This document shows positions 43,270 to 50,994 of a stretch of DNA of 64,000 nt, in pieces (position 1 is the stretch's first letter; the number at the start of each line of letters is the position of its first letter). This stretch comes from Clostridia bacterium (GTDB lineage: Bacteria > Bacillota > Clostridia > Christensenellales > Aristaeellaceae): the NCBI GenBank assembly GCA_017509255.1, contig JAFWQA010000001.1, positions 1 to 64,000 of the forward strand, read 5' to 3'. The notes beneath the pieces are model-generated. The model did no database searches. It was given only the letters and a program-made list of their open reading frames with translations, and was not told the DNA's origin. A program made the translations under genes and the position numbers.

Positions 43270-44316
43270 ATGAAGCGGAGCCTGGCTGTTCTGTGTGCTT
43301 TTTTCTGTTTATGCTTTCCGGCGGGGAACCGGGCTTTTGCGTGCGTCCATGTGGAAGAAGAGGGCGAGGAGATCATCTATCCGTACTGGGTGCCTCCGAC
43401 GGAAACAGAGGACGGAACAACAGGCCCGGGAGTATGCCCCATCTGCTATGAGGTGATCACGCAGCCGCAGAAGCTGCCGAAAACAGGCGGAGCGGTACAG
43501 GAGGAGGTCACCCTTGTTCCTGCCGAAACCGTGACACCGACGCCGGAGAAATCATCCGCTCCGCAGCCGACGCAAACCCCGACAGGCACTCCCGAGCCGA
43601 CGCAGACACCGACCGGGACGCCAAAGCTGACGCAGCCTCCCGCAGGCAGTCCGGAACCAACCCCGCTGCCGACGGACACACAGGCGCCGACGCAGATCCC
43701 CACAGGCACCCCGGAACCGGCTCCTCTGCCGACAGATACGCCACAACCGACACAGGCGCCTACAGACACTCCGGAACCGACTCCGCTTCCGACCGAAACA
43801 CCCAAGCCGACGCAGGCTCCGACGGAAACGCCTTTGCCGACGGAAACACCCAAGCCGACGCAGGCTCCGACGGCGACGCCCTTGCCGACCGGAACGCCAA
43901 AGCCGACTGAAGCCCCTACGGATAGTCCGCTTCCGACCGAAACACCGAAGCCGACGCAGGCTCCGACAGATTCCCCGGTGCCGACTCCGGTGCCGACCCC
44001 GCTGCCGACGGATACACAAAAGCCGACGAAGACCCCCGAAGCTGCTCCGGAGCCTGCGCCGGTGATCACAGACATCCCTGAATTTGAACCGACAGCCAAA
44101 CCGACAGCCATCCCGACGGCTGTGCCGCCGCCAAGGACGACGCCCAAACCGGAAGCCGGGAAGAAGCAGGTTCCGTTTTCCGTCCGTTTTCCCAACCGGA
44201 TCCTTCGCATGGATCCGCCGCAGGGCTTATGGGCCAACGCGGTCGGAAAGCTTCTCTGGCCGACGTCGGACAGCCCGGTATCCCCTCTCTTCTCCATCCT
44301 TGGAGATCAGGACTGA
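43270..44316 (+). CDS. Secreted Pro/Thr-rich repeat protein with internal LPKTG
   Basis: The 348-residue product has a signal peptide (MKRSLAVLCAFFCLCFPAGN, cleavage near 24), a short Cys-containing segment with CPIC (about 56-59), then LPKTGG near 69-74. About 200 residues of degenerate PTPLPTETPKPTQAP-type repeats follow, and then a short basic C-terminal region. LPKTG looks like a sortase motif but is internal and lacks the hydrophobic and charged tail needed for sorting. The low-complexity region resembles wall-spanning spacers. The ATG at 43270 follows GGAGGAGAAAGG and the promoter position agrees. Function unknown. Confidence 0.78.
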   Translation: MKRSLAVLCAFFCLCFPAGNRAFACVHVEEEGEEIIYPYWVPPTETEDGTTGPGVCPICYEVITQPQKLPKTGGAVQEEVTLVPAETVTPTPEKSSAPQPTQTPTGTPEPTQTPTGTPKLTQPPAGSPEPTPLPTDTQAPTQIPTGTPEPAPLPTDTPQPTQAPTDTPEPTPLPTETPKPTQAPTETPLPTETPKPTQAPTATPLPTGTPKPTEAPTDSPLPTETPKPTQAPTDSPVPTPVPTPLPTDTQKPTKTPEAAPEPAPVITDIPEFEPTAKPTAIPTAVPPPRTTPKPEAGKKQVPFSVRFPNRILRMDPPQGLWANAVGKLLWPTSDSPVSPLFSILGDQD

Positions 44317-44353
44317 AAAAAGCCTCCTTCCCGTCCGGGAAAGAGGCCTTTTT
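44316..44353. terminator. Bidirectional terminator between the Pro/Thr-rich gene and rny
   Basis: A stem beginning AGCCTCCTTCCCG with a nearly complementary second arm (one mismatch) is flanked by six A residues on the left and TTTTT on the right. Confidence 0.85.
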
Positions 44354-44363
44354 GCTGAAAGTT

Positions 44364-45926
44364 TTATTTTGCGTATTCCGTGCTCCGGGTTTCCCGAATA
44401 ACGTTGACGCGGATCTGACCGGGGTATTCCATCTGTTCCTCGATCTGTTTGGCAATTTCCTTTGCCAGGATCCGGATACCGTCATCGTTGACATCTTCGG
44501 GCTTGACCATGATCCGGACCTCCCGGCCGCTCTGGATCGCGTAGCACTTATCAACCCCGTCGAAGCTGCCGGCAATTTCTTCCAGCTTCTCCAGACGCTT
44601 GATATAGTTTTCCAGGCTTTCCCGGCGGGCGCCGGGGCGCGCGGCGGAGATGGCATCGGCAGCCTGCACCAGTACGGCTTCCACGGTCTGGGGTTCCACG
44701 TCGTTATGGTGCGCCTGAATGCAGTGGATAACCGCTTCGCTCTCACGGTATTTCCGGGCAAGTTCAACACCCAGCGTCACGTGAGTTCCTTCACTCTCAT
44801 GGTCCACTGCCTTGCCGATGTCATGCAGCAGGCCGGCGCGCTTTGCCAGCTGGACGTCCGCGCCGAGCTCCGCGGCCATAAGACCCGCAAGGTGGCTGAC
44901 TTCGATGGAATGCTTCAGAACGTTCTGGCCGTAGCTCGTCCTGTAGCGCAGACGGCCCAGGAGTTTGACCAGTTCCGGATGGATCCCGTGCTGATTCGTT
45001 TCAAAAATGGCGTTTTCACCGGCTTCACGGATCTGATTGTCCACCTCTTTACGGGCTTTTTCAACCATTTCCTCAATACGGGCGGGATGGATCCGGCCGT
45101 CCATGATCAGTTTTTCCACCGCGATCCGGGCAACCTCACGGCGAACCGGGTCAAAGGCGGAAACGATGACCGCTTCGGGCGTATCGTCTATGATCAGGTC
45201 TACGCCTGTGGCGGTTTCCAGCGCCCGGATATTACGGCCTTCACGGCCGATAATACGGCCCTTCATGTCATCGTTGGGCAGGGTGATCACGCTGACGGTG
45301 GACTCCGCAACATGATCCGCGGCGCATTTCTGGATCGCCAGCGCAATAATGTTGCGTGCTTTCTTCTCGCCGTCTTCTTTGGCCTGCGATTCAATATCGC
45401 GTACGGTGGCAGCCGCGTCGTGGTAAGCTTCCTTCTGAACCTTGTCCACGATGATCTGCTTGGCTTCCTCCCGGCTCATGGAAGCGATGCGCTCCAGCTC
45501 GGCGATCTGTTTATCCTTCAGCGCGGCGACTTCCTCTTCGCTCTTTGTCAGCTCTGCCGCGCGCTTATTCAGGGATTCTTCTCTCGCTTCCAGGTTGTTG
45601 GCTTTCTTGTCCAGGGTTTCCTCCCGCTGGATCAGGTGACGCTCACTGCGCTGAACTTCATTGCGGCGCTCACGCATTTCGCGCTCGCTTTCTGCTTTTT
45701 CGCGGTCGTTTTCCGCTTTGGCTTTGAGGATTTCTTCTTTGGCTTCCAGCACTTTTTCCTTTTTGTAGTCTTCTGCCTTTTTGACAGCATCGTCATACAG
45801 GCGTTTGGCGTACTCTTCGGTGCGCCCGATCTTCTTTTCGGTGTAGTTTTTCCGGTAAATGAAGCCGAGGAACCAGCCGATGACGGCCGTTACGGCAGCG
45901 ATCCCGATAGCCAGATACAGGTTCAT
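44364..45926 (-). CDS. rny: Ribonuclease Y
   Basis: A 520-residue membrane-anchored endoribonuclease that starts bulk mRNA decay; the length equals that I recall for the Bacillus enzyme. Residues 1-25 form the anchor ([20 protein letters not shown]). A Lys/Glu-rich coiled coil covers about 30-200. The KH domain is marked by [20 protein letters not shown]. The HD domain carries [13 protein letters not shown] near residue 360. The ATG at 45926 follows AGGGAGGG; the 13 upstream codons have no site. Its transcript seems to start some 350 bases upstream, through a structured leader. Confidence 0.97.
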   Translation of the reverse strand: MNLYLAIGIAAVTAVIGWFLGFIYRKNYTEKKIGRTEEYAKRLYDDAVKKAEDYKKEKVLEAKEEILKAKAENDREKAESEREMRERRNEVQRSERHLIQREETLDKKANNLEAREESLNKRAAELTKSEEEVAALKDKQIAELERIASMSREEAKQIIVDKVQKEAYHDAAATVRDIESQAKEDGEKKARNIIALAIQKCAADHVAESTVSVITLPNDDMKGRIIGREGRNIRALETATGVDLIIDDTPEAVIVSAFDPVRREVARIAVEKLIMDGRIHPARIEEMVEKARKEVDNQIREAGENAIFETNQHGIHPELVKLLGRLRYRTSYGQNVLKHSIEVSHLAGLMAAELGADVQLAKRAGLLHDIGKAVDHESEGTHVTLGVELARKYRESEAVIHCIQAHHNDVEPQTVEAVLVQAADAISAARPGARRESLENYIKRLEKLEEIAGSFDGVDKCYAIQSGREVRIMVKPEDVNDDGIRILAKEIAKQIEEQMEYPGQIRVNVIRETRSTEYAK

Positions 45927-46275
45927 GCTTTCCCTCCCTTTCCTTCTTACTCTCAATTTCATCATTCAGCAAACCGGCATCAGAAAAGCCGTGCGGCAAA
46001 ACGCCGACACGGCTGAAATCTGTCCTTCCTGGACAATCCCGGTACCCATTCGACGGGCATACGCTGCCCGACCACCATAAAAACAATCCGCGGATCTTCT
46101 ATAATACGCAGACGGGGAGCAAAGGATATACTGCTCCCTTTTATTCTTTATGCGGTTTACCGCCCGGAGACGGCATCCGAAACATCATCGCGGAGGATCA
46201 TCCGCGGGGACACATAACGGGGAAAGTCTATCGAAAAACAGCCTGCAGGACATCCATGCCCTATTCAGCCGATCA
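45927..46275 (-). ncRNA. Long structured leader of rny, or an independent small RNA
   Basis: No gene is visible in this stretch. Transcription from the promoter at 46281-46309 should enter it on the minus strand. It contains several hairpins: arms near 46114-46137 (GGGAGCA / TGCTCCC), CGGGCA / TGCCCG near 46054-46070, and a strong hairpin at 45989-46014 whose minus-strand copy starts GCCGTG and ends CACGGC followed by TTTT, like an intrinsic terminator, some 60 bases before the rny start. It could be a riboswitch or attenuator, an autoregulatory leader, or a terminated RNA of about 290 nt. I do not recognise the family. Confidence 0.5.
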
Positions 46276-46280
46276 TAGTC

Positions 46281-46309
46281 ATCATATGCTTTTATTAAAA
46301 ATTTGTCAA
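46281..46309 (-). promoter_or_regulatory. Promoter upstream of the rny leader
   Basis: A perfect TTGACA (46304-46309) and TATGAT (46281-46286) spaced by 17 bases on the minus strand; the best promoter match in the intergenic regions I examined. Confidence 0.75.
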
Positions 46310-46327
46310 GGAATAATGAAGAATATG

Positions 46328-46357
46328 AAAAAATCTCTCTTCACAGGGAAGAGAGAT
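46328..46357 (-). terminator. asnS terminator
   Basis: The stem ATCTCTCTT / AAGAGAGAT has a 7-base loop and six A residues on its left, giving a T-tract on the minus strand. Confidence 0.88.
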
Positions 46358-46365
46358 CTGGCCGG

Positions 46366-47745
46366 TCAGAAATCACAGTTCATGGGAGTTCTGAAATACG
46401 GGATCACGTCCCGGATGTTATCCACGCCCGTGAGATAGATCAGCAGCCTTTCAAAACCCATGCCGAAGCCGCTGTGGGTACAGCCGCCGAACTTTCGCAG
46501 GTTGACGTACCAGTACATGTCTTCCTTGCTGATGCCCAGCTCATCCATACGTTTTGTCAGCAGCTCATACCGGGTTTCTCTCTGACTGCCGCCCATGAGC
46601 TCTCCCGCGCCGGGAACCAGGAGATCCACCGCGCTGACGGTCTTTCCGTCATCGTTCTGATACATGTAGAAGGCTTTGATGTCCTTAGGCCAGTTATAGA
46701 CGAACACCGGGCTGTGGAAATATTCTTCGGTCAGGTACTTTTCGTGTTCCTTGGCGGTGTCCTCTCCGAACTTCGGCTCAAACTGGAATTCATATCCGTT
46801 TTCCATCGCCCTGCGGAGAATGGCGATGGCTTCCTCATGAGTCACACGGGCACAGGTGCTGCCGGCCAGAGCAGTCAGCTTGTCCAGCAGCCCGCCGCCG
46901 GTGAATTTATCGAGGAAGGCAAGCTCGTCGCCGCATTTCTCAAGAACCGTTTTTACGATATTTTTCAGGAAATCTTCCTCAATATCCATCAGCTGCTGAA
47001 GATCGCAGAACGCGATTTCCGGCTCGATCATCCAGAACTCGGCCGCGTGCGTCTTGGTGTTGCTGTTTTCCGCGCGGAAGGTCGGCCCGAAGGTATAGAT
47101 ATTGCTGAAGGCCATGGCGAAGGTTTCCCCTTCCAGCTGGCCGGTGACAGCCAGGCTGGTCGGCTTGCCGAAGAAGTCTTTTGCAGGATCTCCCTGATCC
47201 TCCGGCTTCAGCGTGGTGACGGTAAAGGTGTTGCCGGCCCCCTCGGCATCGTTGCCGGTGATCAGGGGCGTGTGAACATACAGATAGCCGCGGTCCTGAA
47301 AATAGGTGTGGATCGCCATGGCGGCGACGCTGCGGACACGGAATACCGCCTGGAACAGGCGGGTACGGGGACGGAGGTAGGCGATCTCCCGCAGATATTC
47401 CAGGGAATGCTTTTTGGGCTGCAGCGGATAATCCTCCGGGCAGTCACCCTCAAGAACGATCTCAGAAGCCTGGATCTCAGGCGTTTCCGGGTCCCTGTAG
47501 CTGGGGACCACCTTGCCGGTCACACGGATGGCCGACCCGATATGAAAGGACTGAACGGCGGCAAAATCCTTCAGATTATTGTCGTATACCACCTGCGGAT
47601 TTCGGAAGCACATGCCGTCAAAAAAGTCAATAAAACCCATATTCTTCTGCTTCCGATGGTTGCGGATCCAGCCCTGCAGCGTAACGGTCTGCCCCTGCAG
47701 CTCTGCCAGACGCTCTTTCAGCGTGCGGGTGGTAATAACCTCCAT
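46366..47745 (-). CDS. asnS: Asparaginyl-tRNA synthetase
   Basis: A 459-residue class II synthetase that charges tRNA-Asn. The N-terminal OB-fold anticodon domain (VTLQGWIRNHRKQKNMGFID) is followed by the catalytic core: motif 2 near TFRAENSNTKTHAAEFWMIE and motif 3 in HSGFGMGFERLLIYLTGV. The AsnRS type, rather than AspRS, is supported by the short length, lack of the bacterial AspRS insertion, and the THAAEFWMIEPE element. The ATG at 47745 has GGGAGG 7 bases upstream; an ATG 15 bases earlier has none. A nearby promoter leaves no room for a T-box. Confidence 0.97.
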   Translation of the reverse strand: MEVITTRTLKERLAELQGQTVTLQGWIRNHRKQKNMGFIDFFDGMCFRNPQVVYDNNLKDFAAVQSFHIGSAIRVTGKVVPSYRDPETPEIQASEIVLEGDCPEDYPLQPKKHSLEYLREIAYLRPRTRLFQAVFRVRSVAAMAIHTYFQDRGYLYVHTPLITGNDAEGAGNTFTVTTLKPEDQGDPAKDFFGKPTSLAVTGQLEGETFAMAFSNIYTFGPTFRAENSNTKTHAAEFWMIEPEIAFCDLQQLMDIEEDFLKNIVKTVLEKCGDELAFLDKFTGGGLLDKLTALAGSTCARVTHEEAIAILRRAMENGYEFQFEPKFGEDTAKEHEKYLTEEYFHSPVFVYNWPKDIKAFYMYQNDDGKTVSAVDLLVPGAGELMGGSQRETRYELLTKRMDELGISKEDMYWYVNLRKFGGCTHSGFGMGFERLLIYLTGVDNIRDVIPYFRTPMNCDF

Positions 47746-47778
47746 GTCAATCCCTCCCAAGGTCCTGATTTACGGCAC

Positions 47779-47807
47779 ATCATAGCACATCCTGCCGGGA
47801 ATCGCAA
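47779..47807 (-). promoter_or_regulatory. asnS promoter
   Basis: TTGCGA (47802-47807) and TATGAT (47779-47784) are spaced by 17 bases on the minus strand, about 34 bases from the start codon. Confidence 0.7.
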
Positions 47808-47833
47808 GACGCACAATACCGGACCGGTTATAA

Positions 47834-47862
47834 TTGACGTTTTTTTCTTCGTGATGTAAAAT
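47834..47862 (+). promoter_or_regulatory. Promoter of the polysaccharide cluster
   Basis: TTGACG (47834-47839) and TAAAAT (47857-47862) with 17-base spacing. No other strong promoter or any terminator was seen up to 64000, so this may drive all 13 genes. The leader to the first start codon is about 110 bases. Confidence 0.7.
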
Positions 47863-47981
47863 ATCATAGGTATGCCTTTATGCTTTTGCCTATGTATACA
47901 GCAGTTGACCCGATGCGGCGAGCGCAAAAAATCTTATCTCAGGACAGCATCCTGCATTTTTGCTTAAGAAAGGGACTGAAC

Positions 47982-49430
47982 ATGAACAAACCGTTGACCT
48001 TTTCCAAACTGTGGGCACAGATGAAAAAGCTTTTTCTGCCCTGGCTGATCGCTGCGGTACTGGCGGGCATTGCCGTGCTGGGGATCAATCTGGTTTCCCT
48101 CCCGGAACGCGGACAGGCGAGCGCGACGGTCAGCTTCAGCTATGAGGGAATCGAATCCGGGCTTGCACCGAACGGGAACCGTTTTGATCCGGACGAGATC
48201 CGGGATCCGGAGATCATCCGCGCAGCGGCCGGCCGGATCGGGCTGGAGCTGACGGAAGAGAAAACGGGAAGGATCCGTGAAGCCATGGCGATAAACGGCA
48301 GTCTTCCCGACGGAGTGATCGACAGGATCACCAAGCTGAAATCCCAGTATGAAGCGAATTCGATCTCTGTTCTGTCGGCGCAGCAGATAAAGACCTATTT
48401 CCCCTCCCAGTATACAGTTGCCCTGCGGCTTGCTGACGCCGGGCTGGATATGGCTACGGCGAACCGCCTTTTGCCCGCGGTGCTGGACGCATACCGGGAG
48501 AGTTTTCTGACCCGGTACGGTTACAGCACAGCGGTGGAAAAAATAATGCTCGGGACCGGTTACTCGGAATATGAGTATGAAGGCGCCGTCCGGGTGATCA
48601 ACAACCGGCTGGACCTGCTGCTGGGATATGTGAACTCGTTTTCCGCAAAGGATACGACCATGTTCCGCTCATCGCTGACAGGCTACTCCTTTGAGGACCT
48701 CTCAGCGGCGATCGCTACGGTGAAATCGCAGGACGTTGCCGCGCTGGACTCCTATATTTCCAGCAACAATGTTTCCAAGGAATGGAAACAGCAGCGCGAT
48801 GAGTACCATTATATGATAGAAGAAACAGAGCGCAGCGAAAAAGCGCTGGAGGAGCGGATCGAAACGCTCAACAGCGTGATCGCCGGCTATGCAAAGACGA
48901 AAACCGTCGTGCCCGGCGGGAGCGAGATCCAGAAAACCTCCGAGGAAGAGAGCGGAGTGGCGACGACGACCACCGGCACCTATCAGGTCACGCAGCAGTC
49001 CGCCATGTACGACGCGCTGATCAAGCGCCGCATTGAGCTGCAGACAGAGCTTTCCGGACTTAAAGAGGAGATCAGCCTCTACCGGACAAGAATGAATTCC
49101 ATTTCGGGAAGCAGCACAAAAGCGGCCGGGGAATATGTGGAAAGCGAGATCGCAAGAATAGACGGAAAGATCCGCGAGCTTGTTTCCGCCGTCCGCGGCA
49201 CGGTGAACGACTATCAGAAAAAGGAAGGCATGCAGACCGCGTTTGAGGTGCTGGATGTTAAGCCGGCTGCCTCTTTTCCGATCCTTCGCCTGATCAAGGG
49301 CTCCCTGTGGGACGGGATCGGAGCGGAAGCCATAGTCCTGGGTATTTTCCTCCTGATCGCGCTTTTGCGGGCGCGCGGCAAAAAACAGGGAAAAGCCCGT
49401 GAAGCTTTGCCGTCGGATCAGGGAAACTGA
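47982..49430 (+). CDS. Wzz-like chain-length determinant protein 1
   Basis: The 482-residue protein has two terminal membrane helices (about 17-37, FLPWLIAAVLAGIAVLGINLV, and about 445-465, AIVLGIFLLIALLRA). They flank a long, mostly helical extracytoplasmic region with coiled-coil character around 270-400. This is the layout of Wzz/CapA polysaccharide co-polymerases that set glycan chain length. No tyrosine-kinase domain is fused and none is seen nearby. The start at 47982 is chosen because AAAGGG precedes it and because an upstream in-frame ATG at 47880 has no site. The next gene is a paralogue. Confidence 0.82.
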   Translation: MNKPLTFSKLWAQMKKLFLPWLIAAVLAGIAVLGINLVSLPERGQASATVSFSYEGIESGLAPNGNRFDPDEIRDPEIIRAAAGRIGLELTEEKTGRIREAMAINGSLPDGVIDRITKLKSQYEANSISVLSAQQIKTYFPSQYTVALRLADAGLDMATANRLLPAVLDAYRESFLTRYGYSTAVEKIMLGTGYSEYEYEGAVRVINNRLDLLLGYVNSFSAKDTTMFRSSLTGYSFEDLSAAIATVKSQDVAALDSYISSNNVSKEWKQQRDEYHYMIEETERSEKALEERIETLNSVIAGYAKTKTVVPGGSEIQKTSEEESGVATTTTGTYQVTQQSAMYDALIKRRIELQTELSGLKEEISLYRTRMNSISGSSTKAAGEYVESEIARIDGKIRELVSAVRGTVNDYQKKEGMQTAFEVLDVKPAASFPILRLIKGSLWDGIGAEAIVLGIFLLIALLRARGKKQGKAREALPSDQGN

Positions 49431-49447
49431 GAAAGGAGGAAACGACC

Positions 49448-50956
49448 GTGAATAATGAGAAAGAGATCAACATGGAAAATGAGCGCAAAATCCAACTGAC
49501 TGTCGTTTCTCCGCAGGAGGATGAAAATGAGATCAGGCTGGATCTGTATCAGATCGGAAGCGGTTTCAGGCGTTTTCTGGCACTCTGGCTGGCCCTGGCG
49601 GTGATAGTGGGCCTTCTCGGGACGGGGATCGGGCTTTTTGCCAGAAAGAACGCGGGGGCAAATACGGTCAATACGCTGATCGATCATTCGCTGACTACCG
49701 GGATAAGCAGCCGCCTTGATCTTTCCGAAAGCATGGAGGGGATCCGGTCCTCCGCGACCGTCAGCGCTGCCATGACAGAGCTGGGATATGAACTGAAGAA
49801 TCTGAATACGGTCCGAAACTGCCTGACCGTGACGGGCGTGATGCCGGATGAGGCATACGATCAGATGACACTGTATTACAACCTGCTGTCCAAGAATAAC
49901 GCGAACACGCAGACGGTGCAGTCCCTGCTGGCCACCAATTCGGTGACGACCCGATACATCGTTGCCTTCCGATACAAAGAAGCCGGATACACTCAGGAGG
50001 AAGGCGCCAGGCTGCTGGATGCCATCGTGGGCAAATACAGGACCGCCTTTGATCAGAAGTACAATACGAACGCAGCGCTGGGCAATCCGATCGCCGCGGT
50101 GGATTATACGGAATATGATTATCCGGAAGCTGTCAGCGTATTCAAATCCATGCTCAAAAACATACGGAATTATCTTCAGCGGGCGCGGAACAGCCAGAAG
50201 ACCGTCTTCCGTTCCGAAAAGACAGGGTACACTTTACAGGATCTGCAGGAGCAGGCGGACCTGCTGAAAAAGGTGGATCTGAACCGGATCTCTTCCTATA
50301 TCGATATCAACAGCATTACAAAAAAAGAACGGGAAGAAGCCAATATCTATTATGAATGGCTGATCCGGGAACAGCAGCGGCAGAAGGACGTTCTGGAAGC
50401 CAGATATAAATCCCTGAGCGATTCCGTGAAAGCCTATGAAAAGGATCCGGAGGTTTTTGCCGGCACCGGGTCGAGGAATAACGAAAAAGCGGCATCCATC
50501 ATCCTTGACAGGGATGAAAGGGCAAAATACCCGAATTATGAAGACAACCTGAATGTTTACGACGCCATGATCCTGGAAATGCTGGACACTCAGGAGCAGA
50601 TCTCGGAATATAATACAACGATCCGCTATTACGAAAGCGTCAGAGAGAAGCTGAACGGCTCGGAAAAAATTCTTCAGGACAATATCGATACCGCCGAGAG
50701 CTATCTGGAGGATTTCAACAGGCGCGTGACCGGGCTTGTGGACGACGTAAACCGGACGGTCACGGAATATTCGGACCGGGCGGTCAAGGCAAACGCGGTC
50801 AAGGTATTGGTCCCGGCCACCTCAAATTCCCCTAAGCTGACGGACGGGGGATGGGTCAAATATATTATCATTGCCGAAGGACTGCTCTTTGTCTGCTATA
50901 TTGCGGCAGTGGTTATTTACGGCCTGAAAATGTCCAACCGCCGTAAGGAAGCCTGA
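49448..50956 (+). CDS. Wzz-like chain-length determinant protein 2
   Basis: The 502-residue paralogue of the preceding protein has the same layout: helix 1 at about 42-65 (FLALWLALAVIVGLLGTGIG), a helical extracytoplasmic region of about 400 residues, and helix 2 at about 475-495. Shared landmarks include a TEYDYPEAVSVF / SEYEYEGAVRVI-type motif and VFRSEKTGYTLQDL / MFRSSLTGYSFEDL, which show common origin. GTG is the start, with an ideal AAAGGAGG nearby. The 17-base gap indicates one operon. The pair may form a mixed co-polymerase ring. Confidence 0.82.
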   Translation: MNNEKEINMENERKIQLTVVSPQEDENEIRLDLYQIGSGFRRFLALWLALAVIVGLLGTGIGLFARKNAGANTVNTLIDHSLTTGISSRLDLSESMEGIRSSATVSAAMTELGYELKNLNTVRNCLTVTGVMPDEAYDQMTLYYNLLSKNNANTQTVQSLLATNSVTTRYIVAFRYKEAGYTQEEGARLLDAIVGKYRTAFDQKYNTNAALGNPIAAVDYTEYDYPEAVSVFKSMLKNIRNYLQRARNSQKTVFRSEKTGYTLQDLQEQADLLKKVDLNRISSYIDINSITKKEREEANIYYEWLIREQQRQKDVLEARYKSLSDSVKAYEKDPEVFAGTGSRNNEKAASIILDRDERAKYPNYEDNLNVYDAMILEMLDTQEQISEYNTTIRYYESVREKLNGSEKILQDNIDTAESYLEDFNRRVTGLVDDVNRTVTEYSDRAVKANAVKVLVPATSNSPKLTDGGWVKYIIIAEGLLFVCYIAAVVIYGLKMSNRRKEA

Positions 50957-50994
50957 TACGCAGAAGGGTCCAAACAAGAGAGGGGGTAACAGCC

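Noticed and set aside
44229..46016. 595-codon open frame on the + strand
   Set aside because: It is the shadow of rny; the minus-strand gene has the anchor, KH and HD motifs.
45927..46080. T-box riboswitch upstream of rny
   Set aside because: The minus strand contains GGGTACCGGG before a terminator-like stem, but the T-box core UGGNACC is broken by an extra base, no specifier loop is evident, and rny is not an expected T-box target.
46417..46425. DnaA box inside asnS
   Set aside because: TTATCCACG differs at the last, highly conserved base and is isolated.
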